A stretch of 64,000 nucleotides of DNA, from the NCBI RefSeq assembly GCF_006542375.1, contig NZ_CP038143.1, positions 124,001-188,000 of the forward strand. The letters are read 5' to 3'. Source of the DNA: Oecophyllibacter saccharovorans. GTDB lineage: Bacteria; Pseudomonadota; Alphaproteobacteria; Acetobacterales; Acetobacteraceae. Below are positions 8,848-17,744 of the stretch, in pieces (within the stretch, counting starts at the first letter, position 1; each line of letters begins with the position of its first letter). The notes under the pieces were generated by a model, which saw only the letters and a list, made by a program, of their open reading frames with translations, was not told the origin of the DNA and did no database searches. A program made the position numbers and the translations under genes.

Positions 8848-10139
8848 TTGGAGCCGCCCAGTGCCGGGGTCGTAAGAGCTGGCGTTGTGACGAGGAAGGC
8901 GAAAGTCGTCGGACTGCCGACCGGCGTATACTGCCTGGTGAATTTCACGTCACCAGTCACCTTGTTGACGCGGAACGAGGTCACGGCATCAGAACGCTGG
9001 TTGGCACAGAACAGGAAAGTGCCGGTCGGATCGAACATCATCGCGCGTCCGTAATCAGCATGCATCCAGACTTCATCCTGCAGGGTCAGTGTGCCGTCCT
9101 GGCCGACGGCAAAGATCGCCAGTGAATCGCCCAGACGGTTGGAAACATAGACATATTTTCCCGTATCATCGATCAGGATTTCAGCCGCCAGCGTTGAACC
9201 GCGGAAATAAGGCGGAACCGTACTGACGCTCTGAATAAGGGTGATGGCCCCCGTCGTGGGATTGAAATCGGAAACCAGGACCTTCGAGTCCTGCTCGCAC
9301 AGGTTATAGAGGATCGTTCCGGCCTGATTGAAAACGAAATGGCGCGGCGCGCAGCCTGGCGTCAGATTGTAATAAGGGACCGTGTCAGGAATCAGGGTTC
9401 CGTTTTTCATGTCCATGCGCCAGACATAGATCCGGTCCAGCCCGGCATCGTCAGCCAACACGAAACGCCCGTTCGGGTTGCTGGCAATCATATGCGGGTG
9501 AGAGCCGGAATGATCGGAAACGGCGAAATTACCCTGCGGGTTATCAGCGGCCCGTTCCGGCTGGCGCGGTCCGGTCAGATGAACGATATCCGACGCCTCC
9601 GCCAGCCCCCCATTCGGCTTGACAGGAAAAACCGCCACGCTGCCGCCCATGTAATTGGCGACAAACACGAACTTCCCGCTGGGATGCACACTGACATGCG
9701 CCGGAATAGCGCCACCTGAGCTGACCGTATTGATTTTGGTCAGGGTGCCGGTGTGCTGATTGACGGCAAAAGCCGTCACACAGCCATCGCCTTCTTTATT
9801 GTAATTGTCGATTTCGCTGATGGCGTAGAGATAACGATGATCAGGGCTGAAAGTGATGAAGGACGGGCTGGCAATATCCATGAAAGTGAAGATCTGGGTC
9901 AGCACGCCGGTTGTGCGGTCCATATCGAACACGACGATCCCATCGCCGTTGCCTTCAACGCCGGGAGGGGCATCTTTCGTATAGCCACCGACGTAGCAGA
10001 GGATCCGGGGTTTGGTGACATCCGTGGTTTCTATGCCTGAGGAATCCCCCGAAGCAGCACGTGCCAAAGGAGTCAGGGCACTGGCCCCCAGAGCGGTCAG
10101 GGCAAGCGTGAAATGCCGACGCGAAAGAGAGTGTGACAT
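8841..10139 (-). CDS. Tat-exported lactonase-family beta-propeller protein
   Basis: A 432-residue protein with a twin-arginine signal at the N-terminus (SRRHFTLALTALGASALTP, likely cleaved after ARA), so it is exported folded to the periplasm. The rest is a seven-bladed propeller of the lactonase family (6-phosphogluconolactonase-like), with repeated blade motifs such as HVSVHPSGKFVFVANYMGG, MIASNPNGRFVLADDAGLDRI and GKYVYVSNRLGDSLAIF. A true 6-phosphogluconolactonase is expected in the cytosol, so the exported form may act on other sugar lactones, for example those from periplasmic sugar oxidation. That role is inference. It is transcribed alone. Confidence 0.82.
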   Translation of the reverse strand: MSHSLSRRHFTLALTALGASALTPLARAASGDSSGIETTDVTKPRILCYVGGYTKDAPPGVEGNGDGIVVFDMDRTTGVLTQIFTFMDIASPSFITFSPDHRYLYAISEIDNYNKEGDGCVTAFAVNQHTGTLTKINTVSSGGAIPAHVSVHPSGKFVFVANYMGGSVAVFPVKPNGGLAEASDIVHLTGPRQPERAADNPQGNFAVSDHSGSHPHMIASNPNGRFVLADDAGLDRIYVWRMDMKNGTLIPDTVPYYNLTPGCAPRHFVFNQAGTILYNLCEQDSKVLVSDFNPTTGAITLIQSVSTVPPYFRGSTLAAEILIDDTGKYVYVSNRLGDSLAIFAVGQDGTLTLQDEVWMHADYGRAMMFDPTGTFLFCANQRSDAVTSFRVNKVTGDVKFTRQYTPVGSPTTFAFLVTTPALTTPALGGSNL

Positions 10140-10374
10140 GGCAGATCCTGTTCTCCTCGTATGCTGGACCCACCCCTCTGCCGGGCTGGCATCCTGAGCT
10201 CTGGCATCCGGGAAGGCCAGCTTTCAGAAGGACTAGTCTTCCCGATATGGCCGTCCGTGATCCGTTTATTGGCGCTCATAGCATGAAAGCTGAAGCCGTG
10301 CGAACGCCGGCTGAGGCGAAATCATTTTCAAACGCGATTCTCTTCTCTCCTGCATACAGGAAGCACGCCAGATT

Positions 10375-10980
10375 TCATTTCCCTGCGCTAGGGGCTCCTG
10401 CAACGCGCGGCACCCCGGTCGCACCATTGTGGGAACTGTCGGCTTCAAGGGGTTTCATGCGGCAGTTAGCCCCGGGCTGAGGCCCATGATAGCGCGTCCA
10501 GATCTCTGTCCGCCCGAACAGCGGAATACCAAGATAGCCACGCAGCTTCAGCCTGCCATCAGGCATAAGCCTGACCACAGCGTCATAAATACGCCCAGAA
10601 CGGGGGTCGAGAATGTCGCCGACCCATCTGGGCCCCGGCTCTTCCTTGAGGTGCAGCAGAAGGGCCAAGCCACATTCAGAGCGCTTCCAGTAATCAACGG
10701 GCGGCTTGGGTTCCTGGTAATCCAGCCCTGCAATCCAGCCGCAGAGCCGTTTTCCACCCAGCTCACAGGGACCGAGATAGAAAATTCCGTCCTTGTCCTG
10801 TGTCAGCCAGTTGCCTGAAATAGCGCGCATGGCAGCTGACGGGGTCGCCTGGGCAGGATGGCCAAAAATGACCAAAGCTCCGATTAGCCCTCCCACCACG
10901 GACAGGCTTTTTCGCCGCCAGCTGTGGCGGCGTCTGCCTGTCCAGGATCGGGGTCGCTCCTGACGCGCGCGTTCAAGCAC
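10375..10980 (-). CDS. DUF2147-family secreted protein
   Basis: A 201-residue protein with a basic N-terminus and one hydrophobic segment (SVVGGLIGALVIFGHPAQA) that reads as a signal peptide with a long n-region. The mature part matches the DUF2147 pattern: GNWLTQDKDGIFYLGPC, LCGWIAGL, WVGDILDPRSGRIYDA and GYLGIPLFGRTEIWTR. The molecular function of this family is not established. The start is GTG at 10980, overlapping the glutaredoxin stop by eight bases, so the two are probably coupled. The last 30 residues are low-complexity. Confidence 0.7.
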   Translation of the reverse strand: MLERARQERPRSWTGRRRHSWRRKSLSVVGGLIGALVIFGHPAQATPSAAMRAISGNWLTQDKDGIFYLGPCELGGKRLCGWIAGLDYQEPKPPVDYWKRSECGLALLLHLKEEPGPRWVGDILDPRSGRIYDAVVRLMPDGRLKLRGYLGIPLFGRTEIWTRYHGPQPGANCRMKPLEADSSHNGATGVPRVAGAPSAGK

Positions 10981-11242
10981 CTTTCAGCAGCTCATCCAGC
11001 TTGCCGTTGCGCTCGAGAGCCAGCAACTCATCGCAGCCGCCGATAGAAGTGCCATTGATAAAGATCTGCGGCACTGTGCGCTTACCGCCCGAGCGTTCAA
11101 TAGCCTCTTCCCGTGCTTTCGTGCCACGCGGCGCATCAACTTCCGTAAAGGGGATGTCTTTCTGTTTCAGAAGCCCCACGGCACGAATGCAATAGGGACA
11201 CCCCGGCTGAGTGAAAATCTCAACTTTTGCCATTTTCGCCAT
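10973..11242 (-). CDS. grxC: Glutaredoxin 3 (GrxC type)
   Basis: Small dithiol glutaredoxin of 89 residues that uses glutathione to reduce protein disulfides. The CPYC active site is at 15-18 (FTQPGCPYCIRAV). The cis-proline loop is TVPQIFING, followed by the glutathione-binding GGCDELLAL. The start at 11242 was chosen because AGGAAGG lies ten bases upstream and the protein then begins MAKMAKVEIF; upstream in-frame codons give unlikely sequence. It lies six bases after comF and overlaps the DUF2147 gene. comF followed by grxC is a familiar alphaproteobacterial pairing. Confidence 0.95.
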   Translation of the reverse strand: MAKMAKVEIFTQPGCPYCIRAVGLLKQKDIPFTEVDAPRGTKAREEAIERSGGKRTVPQIFINGTSIGGCDELLALERNGKLDELLKGA

Positions 11243-11247
11243 GAGCT

Positions 11248-12138
11248 TCAGCCTTCCTGAAAAAATGGGTAGTGCCCGGCGGAGTCTTCCACGCCTACAG
11301 CGCGGGCCGCTACCAGAATGTCCACTTCCCTGCATCCAATCGCATGAAGGGCCTGAACGCAAGCCTCCGCCGTGGCGCCGGTCGTCAGTACATCATCCAC
11401 CAGCACAACCCTTTGCCCTGCAAGCGAAGCTACCCAGCGCTTGCGCACGCCGATCACCCCTTGCATTTCCCTGTGCCGCTCAGAGCGGGAAAGGCGGGCC
11501 AGCGGGCGGGTTTGGCGGTGGCGTTGCAGAGCATCAACAGCCAATACCGCCCTACCCTTCCTGCCTGTTTCACTGCGTGTCAGCTCTCTGGCGAGAAGAG
11601 CCGCCTGGTTGTAGCCGCGCTGACGCAGTTTGCGGGCATGAAGAGGAACCGGGATGAGAACCGGTTCCTCCTCAAGCAGATCAGCGCCTGCTTGACCCAT
11701 AGCGTGGGCCAGTGGGTACCTGTTTTCCAGCCGAGTTGAATATTTAAAGGGCAGAATCAACTGACGCGCTGCCTGATCATACACGAAAGCCGCCCGCGCA
11801 CGGTTCCAGAGCGGTGGCTGACGCTGGCACAGACTGCAGAGAAAGCCATCATCCTTTTCCGGGACTTTTCTGAAGTCTGATCTGAAGTCTGACGTCTCGG
11901 CAGAAGCTGACCGAGCTTCCCCCAAAGCCGCAAAGGCCAGAGGCTCACCACAACGCTGACAGAAGGGGTCGACGATGCGGTGCAGCTTTCCAAAGCACGC
12001 GGCACAGAAAGCCCTTGCCGGCCCCTGCGTTTCAACCCCGCAGCCTAAGCAGACGGGCGGCCAGAGAAGATCCGCCAGGCTTTCCCGCCAACGCAGCACA
12101 GCCTGAACAACAGCTCTGAAGCTTTTCCCGGCGTGCAT
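11248..12138 (-). CDS. comF: ComF-family phosphoribosyltransferase-like protein
   Basis: Double-zinc-ribbon plus PRTase-fold protein. It has four CxxC pairs in the N-terminal half (CLGC, CAAC, CQRC, CSLC). Mid-protein are the IPVPLHARKLRQRGYNQA and TRPLARLSRSERH blocks of ComF, and the PRPP-binding motif VVLVDDVLTTGATAEAC follows. Family members act in DNA uptake in naturally competent bacteria, but the gene is widespread in non-competent species and its role here is unknown. ATG 12138 (AGGAG upstream) is preferred over a GTG at 12168 that has no ribosome binding site. It follows the phosphohexomutase gene region and precedes grxC. Confidence 0.87.
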   Translation of the reverse strand: MHAGKSFRAVVQAVLRWRESLADLLWPPVCLGCGVETQGPARAFCAACFGKLHRIVDPFCQRCGEPLAFAALGEARSASAETSDFRSDFRKVPEKDDGFLCSLCQRQPPLWNRARAAFVYDQAARQLILPFKYSTRLENRYPLAHAMGQAGADLLEEEPVLIPVPLHARKLRQRGYNQAALLARELTRSETGRKGRAVLAVDALQRHRQTRPLARLSRSERHREMQGVIGVRKRWVASLAGQRVVLVDDVLTTGATAEACVQALHAIGCREVDILVAARAVGVEDSAGHYPFFQEG

Positions 12139-12195
12139 GACCTGCTGGCTCTCCTGACTGGCAACCACTGGACAGCTGCCGGTCCAGGCTTGGGT

Positions 12196-13602
12196 TCAGT
12201 GCCCGGCAGCACCGGAGAAATCGGGGGCTTCCATCCCGGAGGCTTCCAGCTGCCGCACCAGTTCGCCCTTCAGCCGTTCCAGACCAGCTGGCGAAGAGGC
12301 TTCAATACGGGCAACGAGGACAGCCTGCGTATTGGAAGCACGAAGCAACCACCAGCCATCCGGCGTATTGACACGCACTCCGTCAATTTCAGTGACATCA
12401 GCGCCATCTTTTTTCAGGCGCTCAGCCACTTCACGGATGACCTCGAATTTCCGTGTATCGGCACAGGGAAAACGCAGTTCAGGGGTGGAAACCATGCTGG
12501 GCAAAGCTTCGCGCATGTCGGAAACCGTTCCGGGCAGCCGGCTCACCACCCCCAGGGCGCGAACGGCGGCATAAAGCGCATCATCAAAACCAAACCATTT
12601 ATCGGCAAAAAAGATATGTCCCGACATCTCACCTGCAAGGGGGGAGCCCGTCTCAGCCATCTTGCTCTTGATCAGGGAATGGCCAGTCTTCCACATCAGC
12701 GGTTCCCCGCCAGCCCGGTCGACTTCATCAAACAGAACCTGGCTGGCCTTGACATCGGCAATGATGGTGGCGCCCGGATTGTCGCGCAGCACATCGCGCG
12801 CCAGCATGGCCAGAATCTGGTCACCCCAGAGAATTTCACCCTTATTGTCGACAATGCCGATCCGGTCAGCATCTCCGTCGAAGGCTACCCCGAAATCAGC
12901 GCCCTGCTTGCGTACTTCGGCAATTAGGTCCTGCAGGTTGGCTTCAACTGTGGGATCAGGGTGATGATTGGGGAAAGTGCCGTCAATTTCCGGATAGAGA
13001 ACAGTATGCTCACCCGGCAGTTCAGCAACGAGTCGCTGCAATACATCGCCGGCAGCTGAATTGCCATTATCCCAAACGACCTTGAGCGGGCGCTCGCTGT
13101 CATAATCCTGCAGAATGCGCTTGAGGTAATTCTCCGACAGATCAACCGTTTCAACGCTTCCGTGCGCGCCTTCCTCGACCACATCACCGGCGGCTGCCAG
13201 CTTGCCGAGATTGCTGATCTGTTTGCCGAAGAAGGGCTTACCCTTCATCACCATCTTGAAACCGTTGTGATCAGGCGGATTATGGCTACCGGTCACCATG
13301 ATGGCCCCATCCGCCTCATGGGCGACCGAGCCGAAATAGAGCAGCGGCGTCGGGCCGCGGCCCACGCGTTTGACATGCACGCCCGAAGCCCGCAAACCGC
13401 GCACCAACTGTTCCTCCAGCGCCGGAGAGGACAGACGCCCGTCATATCCCACGACGACCAGGTCTCCTCCGTCACGTTTGACGAGGCTTCCGAAAGTACG
13501 CCCGATCGCAAAAGCGTCTTCCGGGTGGAGGGTCTGACCGACGATACCGCGGATATCATATTCACGCAGGCTGGTCGGCTCGAAATCATGTTTGAAGCTC
13601 AT
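12196..13602 (-). CDS. Phosphomannomutase / phosphoglucomutase
   Basis: Alpha-D-phosphohexomutase of 468 residues that interconverts hexose-6- and hexose-1-phosphates. The phosphoserine loop TGSHNPP (Ser106) is intact. The metal loop FDGDADRIG is at 241-249, the sugar-specificity loop GEMSGHIFFAD follows, and the C-terminal phosphate-binding loop is RASNTQ. This matches the AlgC/ManB subgroup that accepts both mannose and glucose phosphates. The next gene upstream is galU, so together they can turn glucose-6-phosphate into UDP-glucose for exopolysaccharide or LPS. A specific symbol (pgm, manB or algC) is not justified from sequence alone. Confidence 0.93.
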   Translation of the reverse strand: MSFKHDFEPTSLREYDIRGIVGQTLHPEDAFAIGRTFGSLVKRDGGDLVVVGYDGRLSSPALEEQLVRGLRASGVHVKRVGRGPTPLLYFGSVAHEADGAIMVTGSHNPPDHNGFKMVMKGKPFFGKQISNLGKLAAAGDVVEEGAHGSVETVDLSENYLKRILQDYDSERPLKVVWDNGNSAAGDVLQRLVAELPGEHTVLYPEIDGTFPNHHPDPTVEANLQDLIAEVRKQGADFGVAFDGDADRIGIVDNKGEILWGDQILAMLARDVLRDNPGATIIADVKASQVLFDEVDRAGGEPLMWKTGHSLIKSKMAETGSPLAGEMSGHIFFADKWFGFDDALYAAVRALGVVSRLPGTVSDMREALPSMVSTPELRFPCADTRKFEVIREVAERLKKDGADVTEIDGVRVNTPDGWWLLRASNTQAVLVARIEASSPAGLERLKGELVRQLEASGMEAPDFSGAAGH

Positions 13603-13657
13603 GGGGAGACCTCTTTAATTTCCGGGTGTCTTGGCTTCGCGGCGGCGCGCCAGAGCC

Positions 13658-14542
13658 TCAAGCATATCGGGGCAGGAACTCGCGAACCGCTTCCTGCAGG
13701 TCCGGCCGATCAAGCGCCATCGCGATCTGGGCCTCCAGGAAGCCCACCTTGTTGCCGCAATCGTAACGGGTGCCTTCATAGCGCAGGCCATGGAAAGGCT
13801 GGCGCCCGATCAGTTTGGCCATGGCATCCGTCAGCTGCACTTCCCCGCCGACACCGCGACGCAGATGGGAAAGCGGCTCCAGGATGTCAGCTGTCAGTAC
13901 GTAACGACCGATGATGGACAGGTTTGAGGGGGCCTCTTCCGGCAGGGGTTTTTCGACAAGCCCCTTCACCTTCACCAGCCGGTCATCACCAGCGCCCTCA
14001 CCGTCAGTATCCACGTCCAGGATGCCGTAGCGATGTGTCTGTTCCGGCGGCACTTCATCAACGGCCACCACATTGCCGCCCGTCTGGTGATAGACATCGG
14101 CGAGCTGGGCCAGGCAGCTTTTCTCGCTGCGGACCAGATCGTCAGGCAGCAGAATGGCAAACGGGTCATCGCCGATGAAATTGCGCGCACACCAGATCGC
14201 ATGACCGAGCCCCAGAGGGTTCTGCTGGCGCACGGCCACCAGGGAGCCCGCGGCCACACTGCTGCTTTCCAGCGCCTTCAGAGCCTCGGTCTTGCCACGC
14301 TGGCGCAGGGTGTCTTCCAGCTCATACGCCACGTCGAAGTAATCAATAAGATTGTCCTTACCACGCGCGGTAACCAGACAGAATTCCTCAATCCCCGCTG
14401 CCCGCGCCTCATCAATGGCATACTGGATCAGAGGCTTGTCCACGATCGGAAGCATTTCCTTGGGCATCGCTTTCGTGGCCGGCAGGAAGCGTGTTCCCAT
14501 TCCTGCAACCGGAAGGACTGCTTTGCGCAACGGCTTGATCAT
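13658..14542 (-). CDS. galU: UTP--glucose-1-phosphate uridylyltransferase
   Basis: Makes UDP-glucose from UTP and glucose-1-phosphate. The nucleotidyltransferase signature AVLPVAGMGTRFLPATKAMP and the following KEMLPIVDKPLIQYAIDEA are typical of bacterial GalU. NPLGLGHAIWCAR, FAILLPDDLV and the C-terminal YDCGNKVGFLEA are also present. ATG 14542 (AAGGAAG just upstream, protein MIKPLRKAVLP, 294 residues) is preferred over ATG 14566, which would add eight residues. It is followed 55 bases on by the phosphohexomutase gene, consistent with a small sugar-nucleotide operon. Confidence 0.95.
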   Translation of the reverse strand: MIKPLRKAVLPVAGMGTRFLPATKAMPKEMLPIVDKPLIQYAIDEARAAGIEEFCLVTARGKDNLIDYFDVAYELEDTLRQRGKTEALKALESSSVAAGSLVAVRQQNPLGLGHAIWCARNFIGDDPFAILLPDDLVRSEKSCLAQLADVYHQTGGNVVAVDEVPPEQTHRYGILDVDTDGEGAGDDRLVKVKGLVEKPLPEEAPSNLSIIGRYVLTADILEPLSHLRRGVGGEVQLTDAMAKLIGRQPFHGLRYEGTRYDCGNKVGFLEAQIAMALDRPDLQEAVREFLPRYA

Positions 14543-14821
14543 GAATCTTCCTTTACCATCTTTCATTCACCCCCGTGTCGCCGGAGGACCACCATTCCGG
14601 CAGCATTCAAAAGGAATGAGACGAAAACAAGGCTTTAAAGCGGAAACATCCCGGAAAATCCCCCACTGCCCCCATTTCACCTCTTGTTGATCATTCCAGG
14701 TTTGGTAGTGGGCAAGGTTTACCGATGGGAACTTGTGCTTAGCCTGAACATTGTTGAAGCGACCGGCACGGTAAAATACGTAAAATACACAGTGAAAATA
14801 TCATAGAAGCTCTAAGTAAAC

Positions 14822-14856
14822 AAAAACCGCTTCGCCCAGGCGGGGAAACGGTTTTT
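14822..14856 (-). terminator. Rho-independent terminator after tRNA-Leu(GAG)
   Basis: Arms AAAAACCG (14822-14829) and CGGTTTTT (14849-14856) form a GC-flanked hairpin. On the minus strand it ends in a T-rich run. It sits about 90 bases downstream of the tRNA. The rest of the 14543-14943 gap holds the galU leader and no gene that I can see. Confidence 0.7.
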
Positions 14857-14943
14857 CCGGAAATATTCTTTTTGAAGATCAAAAGCGTTTCGCTTTTCCC
14901 ACCAACCAGAAAGCCCAGAACACGTGGAGCTTTGCCGATAAAG

Positions 14944-15029
14944 TGGTGCGACCGAGAAGACTCGAACTTCCACGGGGTTGCCCCCACAAGCACCTCAAGC
15001 TTGCGCGTCTACCATTCCGCCACGGTCGC
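14944..15029 (-). tRNA. tRNA-Leu (anticodon GAG)
   Basis: Class II tRNA. Acceptor GCGACCG (15023-15029) pairs with CGGTCGC (14948-14954). The anticodon arm is CAAGC-TTGAGGT-GCTTG with anticodon GAG. A long variable arm and a T-loop TTCGAGT follow. The discriminator A is at 14947 and CCA is encoded at 14944-14946. It reads CUC and CUU codons. Confidence 0.97.
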
Positions 15030-15101
15030 ATTTCAACGCTCTTCTGCGCATATCGGCAGAACAGGTAAATTTCCATTTCCTGCTGAGCTGAAGGTGAGAA
15101 A

Positions 15102-15130
15102 TCTATAGACCACTCCCCCTGAACACGCAA
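15102..15130 (-). promoter_or_regulatory. Candidate sigma70 promoter for tRNA-Leu(GAG)
   Basis: On the minus strand TTGCGT (15125-15130) and TATAGA (15102-15107) are separated by 17 bases. This would start transcription about 65 bases before the tRNA. It is a pattern match only. Confidence 0.45.
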
Positions 15131-15140
15131 CAAATTATTT

Positions 15141-15881
15141 ATGCACTCTCCTGCCTCCTCAGCCCTCCCCCAGCCCTTTCCCTCTTCCTGCTCCCCCCTC
15201 TTGTGGGAGCGCTCAGACGGGGTTGTTTCCTATCCCGATGCGCTGAGCCATATGGAGGAACGGGTCGCTGCCATCCGCTGCCAGGCCGCACCCGAACTGG
15301 TGTGGCTGACTGCCCATGCCCCACTCTACACGGCCGGAACTTCCGCCCGTCCTGAGGATCTCTTCAACCCGTATGGCTATCCGACCTACAGGGCCGGGCG
15401 CGGAGGGCAGTGGACTTATCACGGCCCCGGACAGCGCGTGGGTTATGTCATGCTTGATCTCACCAAACCCCACGGGGTGGTGCCGGCACGTGATGTCCGG
15501 GGCTTCGTGAAAGGACTGGAAAACTGGATCATCCGCACGCTTGCCCGACTGGAGGTCAAAGCCTTTCTGCGTGAGGGGCGGGTCGGCGTCTGGTGCTACG
15601 ATCCCCGCACGGGTCAGGAGGCCAAGATCGCCGCACTCGGCGTCCGCCTGAGCCGCTGGGTCAGCTGGCACGGCATTGCCCTGAACATCAGCCCTGACCT
15701 GCAGGATTTTTCAGGTATCGTTCCCTGCGGCCTCAGGGATTACGGCGTGACTTCCCTAGAGCGTTTTCATCCCGGTATTTCCATGGCAGAGGCTGACACC
15801 GCTCTGCAGGCCAGCTGGCCCGAAATCTTCGGCTGTGCCCCGGCACCTGAGCCGACAGGTCTTCAGCCTTCCAAGGACTGA
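15141..15881 (+). CDS. lipB: Octanoyltransferase (lipoyl-ACP transferase)
   Basis: Transfers octanoyl from acyl carrier protein to lipoyl domains of 2-oxoacid dehydrogenases, the first step of lipoate assembly. [16 protein letters not shown] lies at 87-102, the lysine of the active site is Lys162 ([10 protein letters not shown]) and the acyl-accepting cysteine is Cys196 ([16 protein letters not shown]). The WHGIALNI block is also conserved. The 246-residue length is normal, although the first 20 residues are Ser/Pro-rich and may be an over-extension. It is transcribed alone, divergently from tRNA-Leu. Confidence 0.95.
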   Translation: MHSPASSALPQPFPSSCSPLLWERSDGVVSYPDALSHMEERVAAIRCQAAPELVWLTAHAPLYTAGTSARPEDLFNPYGYPTYRAGRGGQWTYHGPGQRVGYVMLDLTKPHGVVPARDVRGFVKGLENWIIRTLARLEVKAFLREGRVGVWCYDPRTGQEAKIAALGVRLSRWVSWHGIALNISPDLQDFSGIVPCGLRDYGVTSLERFHPGISMAEADTALQASWPEIFGCAPAPEPTGLQPSKD

Positions 15882-15932
15882 CCCCTTCCAACCGGACGGC
15901 TCAGAACAGGAAGGAGCGGAACGAAAAATCTT

Positions 15933-16604
15933 TCAGGGGAAAGTAAAGGTCTGCGGTGGCAGCGCGACGCCTGTCCTGACATCATACAGCGCCACCCCGA
16001 AGCGATGGCCGCGCCCGTCCACACCCTGAACGCCTCTCAGCTCAAGCCGACCCTGCTCATCGGAAAACTGCAGGGTCAGCAGGCCCTGCGAAGGGTTGCT
16101 CGCCTGTGCCAGCGATACCTGCAGGGAAGATGGCCCCCGCTGGACATCGGTCACCTGAATGCCGTCATCGAAGCGCAAGGGCGTACGCAGCAGCATGCCA
16201 AGCGGCGTGCGCGACAGAGCCAGCTGGGTTACAGCGCCGCTCTGGTTGTCTTTCAGCACCAGCTTCCCGTCACGTGCGACCAGAATGCGTTCATGGGGCG
16301 GGGCATAATTCATGCGCAGAGCCCCCGGGCGATAGAGAAACACCCCGTCGCCCTGCAGCGCGGCCGGCCCGCCTGTCTGCACAAACCCGGCTTCAATGGA
16401 TTTCACGCCCTCCAGCCACGCTTCCACCTGCCGTGCCTCTGTCTGTTGCACAGGCGGCAGATGGGAATAACCGCTGACAGCACAGCCCGAAAGAAGGCAC
16501 GCGCTTCCCAAAGCCAGTCCTTGAACCAGCCGGTACCCTGACCGGCGAAACAGAGCGCTAATGCCGCCAGCGACCGGAAGACAGGAACTCACAACAGAAA
16601 TCAT
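15933..16604 (-). CDS. LolA-like outer-membrane lipoprotein carrier homologue, itself a predicted lipoprotein
   Basis: A 223-residue protein resembling the LolA/LolB fold: AWLEGVKSIEAGFVQTG, GDGVFLYRPGALRMNYAPP and DGKLVLKDNQSGAVTQL, then TPLGMLLR and the strand pattern FSDEQGRLEL. LolA-type proteins ferry lipoproteins across the periplasm. The odd feature is a clear lipobox, LLSGC with Cys41, after a hydrophobic segment, which would anchor this protein to a membrane. Classical LolA is soluble and LolB is the lipoprotein. Its ATG overlaps the bolA stop by four bases, so the two are translated as a pair. The n-region before the lipobox is unusually long, so the true start could be internal. 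Confidence 0.7.
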   Translation of the reverse strand: MISVVSSCLPVAGGISALFRRSGYRLVQGLALGSACLLSGCAVSGYSHLPPVQQTEARQVEAWLEGVKSIEAGFVQTGGPAALQGDGVFLYRPGALRMNYAPPHERILVARDGKLVLKDNQSGAVTQLALSRTPLGMLLRTPLRFDDGIQVTDVQRGPSSLQVSLAQASNPSQGLLTLQFSDEQGRLELRGVQGVDGRGHRFGVALYDVRTGVALPPQTFTFP

Positions 16605-16960
16605 GACGTTTTCTCACCTCGCAGATGAAGTTGCAGGGCGTGAAGGCCGGTCGCGAATTCTTCAGCCAGCAGCTCCTGGACGAATCGGTGTCGTGCCAGG
16701 AGAGGCATGCCATCGAACTTTTCGGCGATGATCGTCACTTCATAATGTGTCTGCCCCTTCTGGTGCGGCCCACGTGCCTGGGTCTGCTCCTGGCGCATTT
16801 CAACATGTTTGCTGTGGCGCGCGCTCGTATCACGGATTTCCAGGCGCGCAGGGTTCAGAGCTGCCTGCAGAAGGGCGTGCATGCGGTCTTTACGGGTAGA
16901 GTTGTTCAACGGTTCTGCGGAGGATGCCCCCTGACCGGGTGCTGACGGAGGTAAGGACAT
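16601..16960 (-). CDS. bolA: BolA-family protein
   Basis: A 119-residue protein with the BolA pattern: LEIRDTSARHSKH, then THYEVTIIAEKFDGMPLLAR and the HRFVQELLAEEF helix ending in HALQLHLRGE. BolA proteins work with monothiol glutaredoxins in iron-sulfur trafficking and can bind DNA. The residues before about 25 are low-complexity. It is divergent from the J-domain gene and overlaps the LolA-like gene by four bases. The bolA/J-domain/cobS/cobT neighbourhood is recurrent in alphaproteobacteria. Confidence 0.88.
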   Translation of the reverse strand: MSLPPSAPGQGASSAEPLNNSTRKDRMHALLQAALNPARLEIRDTSARHSKHVEMRQEQTQARGPHQKGQTHYEVTIIAEKFDGMPLLARHRFVQELLAEEFATGLHALQLHLRGEKTS

Positions 16961-17103
16961 GGAAACGCCTTTCTTCTTTTCAATCTTCAGTAAGAGCCTG
17001 CTTCAGCAAGATCCGGCTTCAGCCAAACCTAGCCGCAGGCAATTGCCGGCACCTGCAGGAAGCGCCTTGCGCGCAGGGCGGAAAATTCCCCATATCATTT
17101 CTC

Positions 17104-17685
17104 ATGCAACGTCCGACGTCCAAATCCAGAGCACGTGCCTTTGCACCCGATCCTGACGCGCCCAGTCAGACCTGCGATCATCCCGGCTGCGAAGAAGCGG
17201 CTGGTTACCGGGCACCACGTGCCCGCTCGGCGCTGCGCAGCTATTACTGGTTCTGCCTGGACCACGTCCGTCAGTACAATGCACGCTGGGATTATTACAA
17301 GGGGATGACCCCAGGACAGATCGAGGCCCAGATGCGCGCCGATACCTCATGGCAGCGCCCTTCGTGGAAACTGGGTAACATGGGTGGCCATGTCTCGTTG
17401 GATGATCTGACCGACCCGCTGGAGATCCTGCGCCAGCATGGCAGGCGCACGGCCGAAACCCGGGCCGCGAAGCTCGCGCCCGCGCATCTGCGGGACGCGC
17501 TGGCGCGCCTCGACCTGAGCTGGCCGGCCACCTTTGAAGAGGTCAAAGCACGTTACCGCCTTCTGGCCCGCAAGCACCATCCCGACACCAATGCCGGCAA
17601 TGCCAAGGCAGCAGAACGCTTCAAAGCCATCGGCGCGGCCTACAGGACTCTGCGCGATCACTTCACCACCAACGGCCCGACCTGA
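17104..17685 (+). CDS. J-domain protein associated with cobST
   Basis: A 193-residue protein with an N-terminal Cys-containing region (CDHPGCEEAAGYRAP, then YYWFCLDHVRQYNARWDYYKG) and a C-terminal J domain at about 136-190. The HPD tripeptide (ARKHHPDTNAG, His near residue 159) that stimulates DnaK ATPase is intact. The start at 17104 is chosen because the family begins shortly before the Cys region; upstream codons give implausible sequence and overlap the bolA promoter. It lies 59 bases before cobS. This DnaJ-like gene is a regular neighbour of cobS, which suggests help in assembling the cobaltochelatase AAA subunits, but that is inference. Confidence 0.85.
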   Translation: MQRPTSKSRARAFAPDPDAPSQTCDHPGCEEAAGYRAPRARSALRSYYWFCLDHVRQYNARWDYYKGMTPGQIEAQMRADTSWQRPSWKLGNMGGHVSLDDLTDPLEILRQHGRRTAETRAAKLAPAHLRDALARLDLSWPATFEEVKARYRLLARKHHPDTNAGNAKAAERFKAIGAAYRTLRDHFTTNGPT

Positions 17686-17744
17686 ATATCACCGCCTGGC
17701 AGCAAGCCTGCGCCTCTTTCCACTTTAACGACCGGATCCTCTCC

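Noticed and set aside
16961-17103. Cobalamin riboswitch before the cobST group
   Set aside because: The gap is short and no B12-box-like sequence was found.
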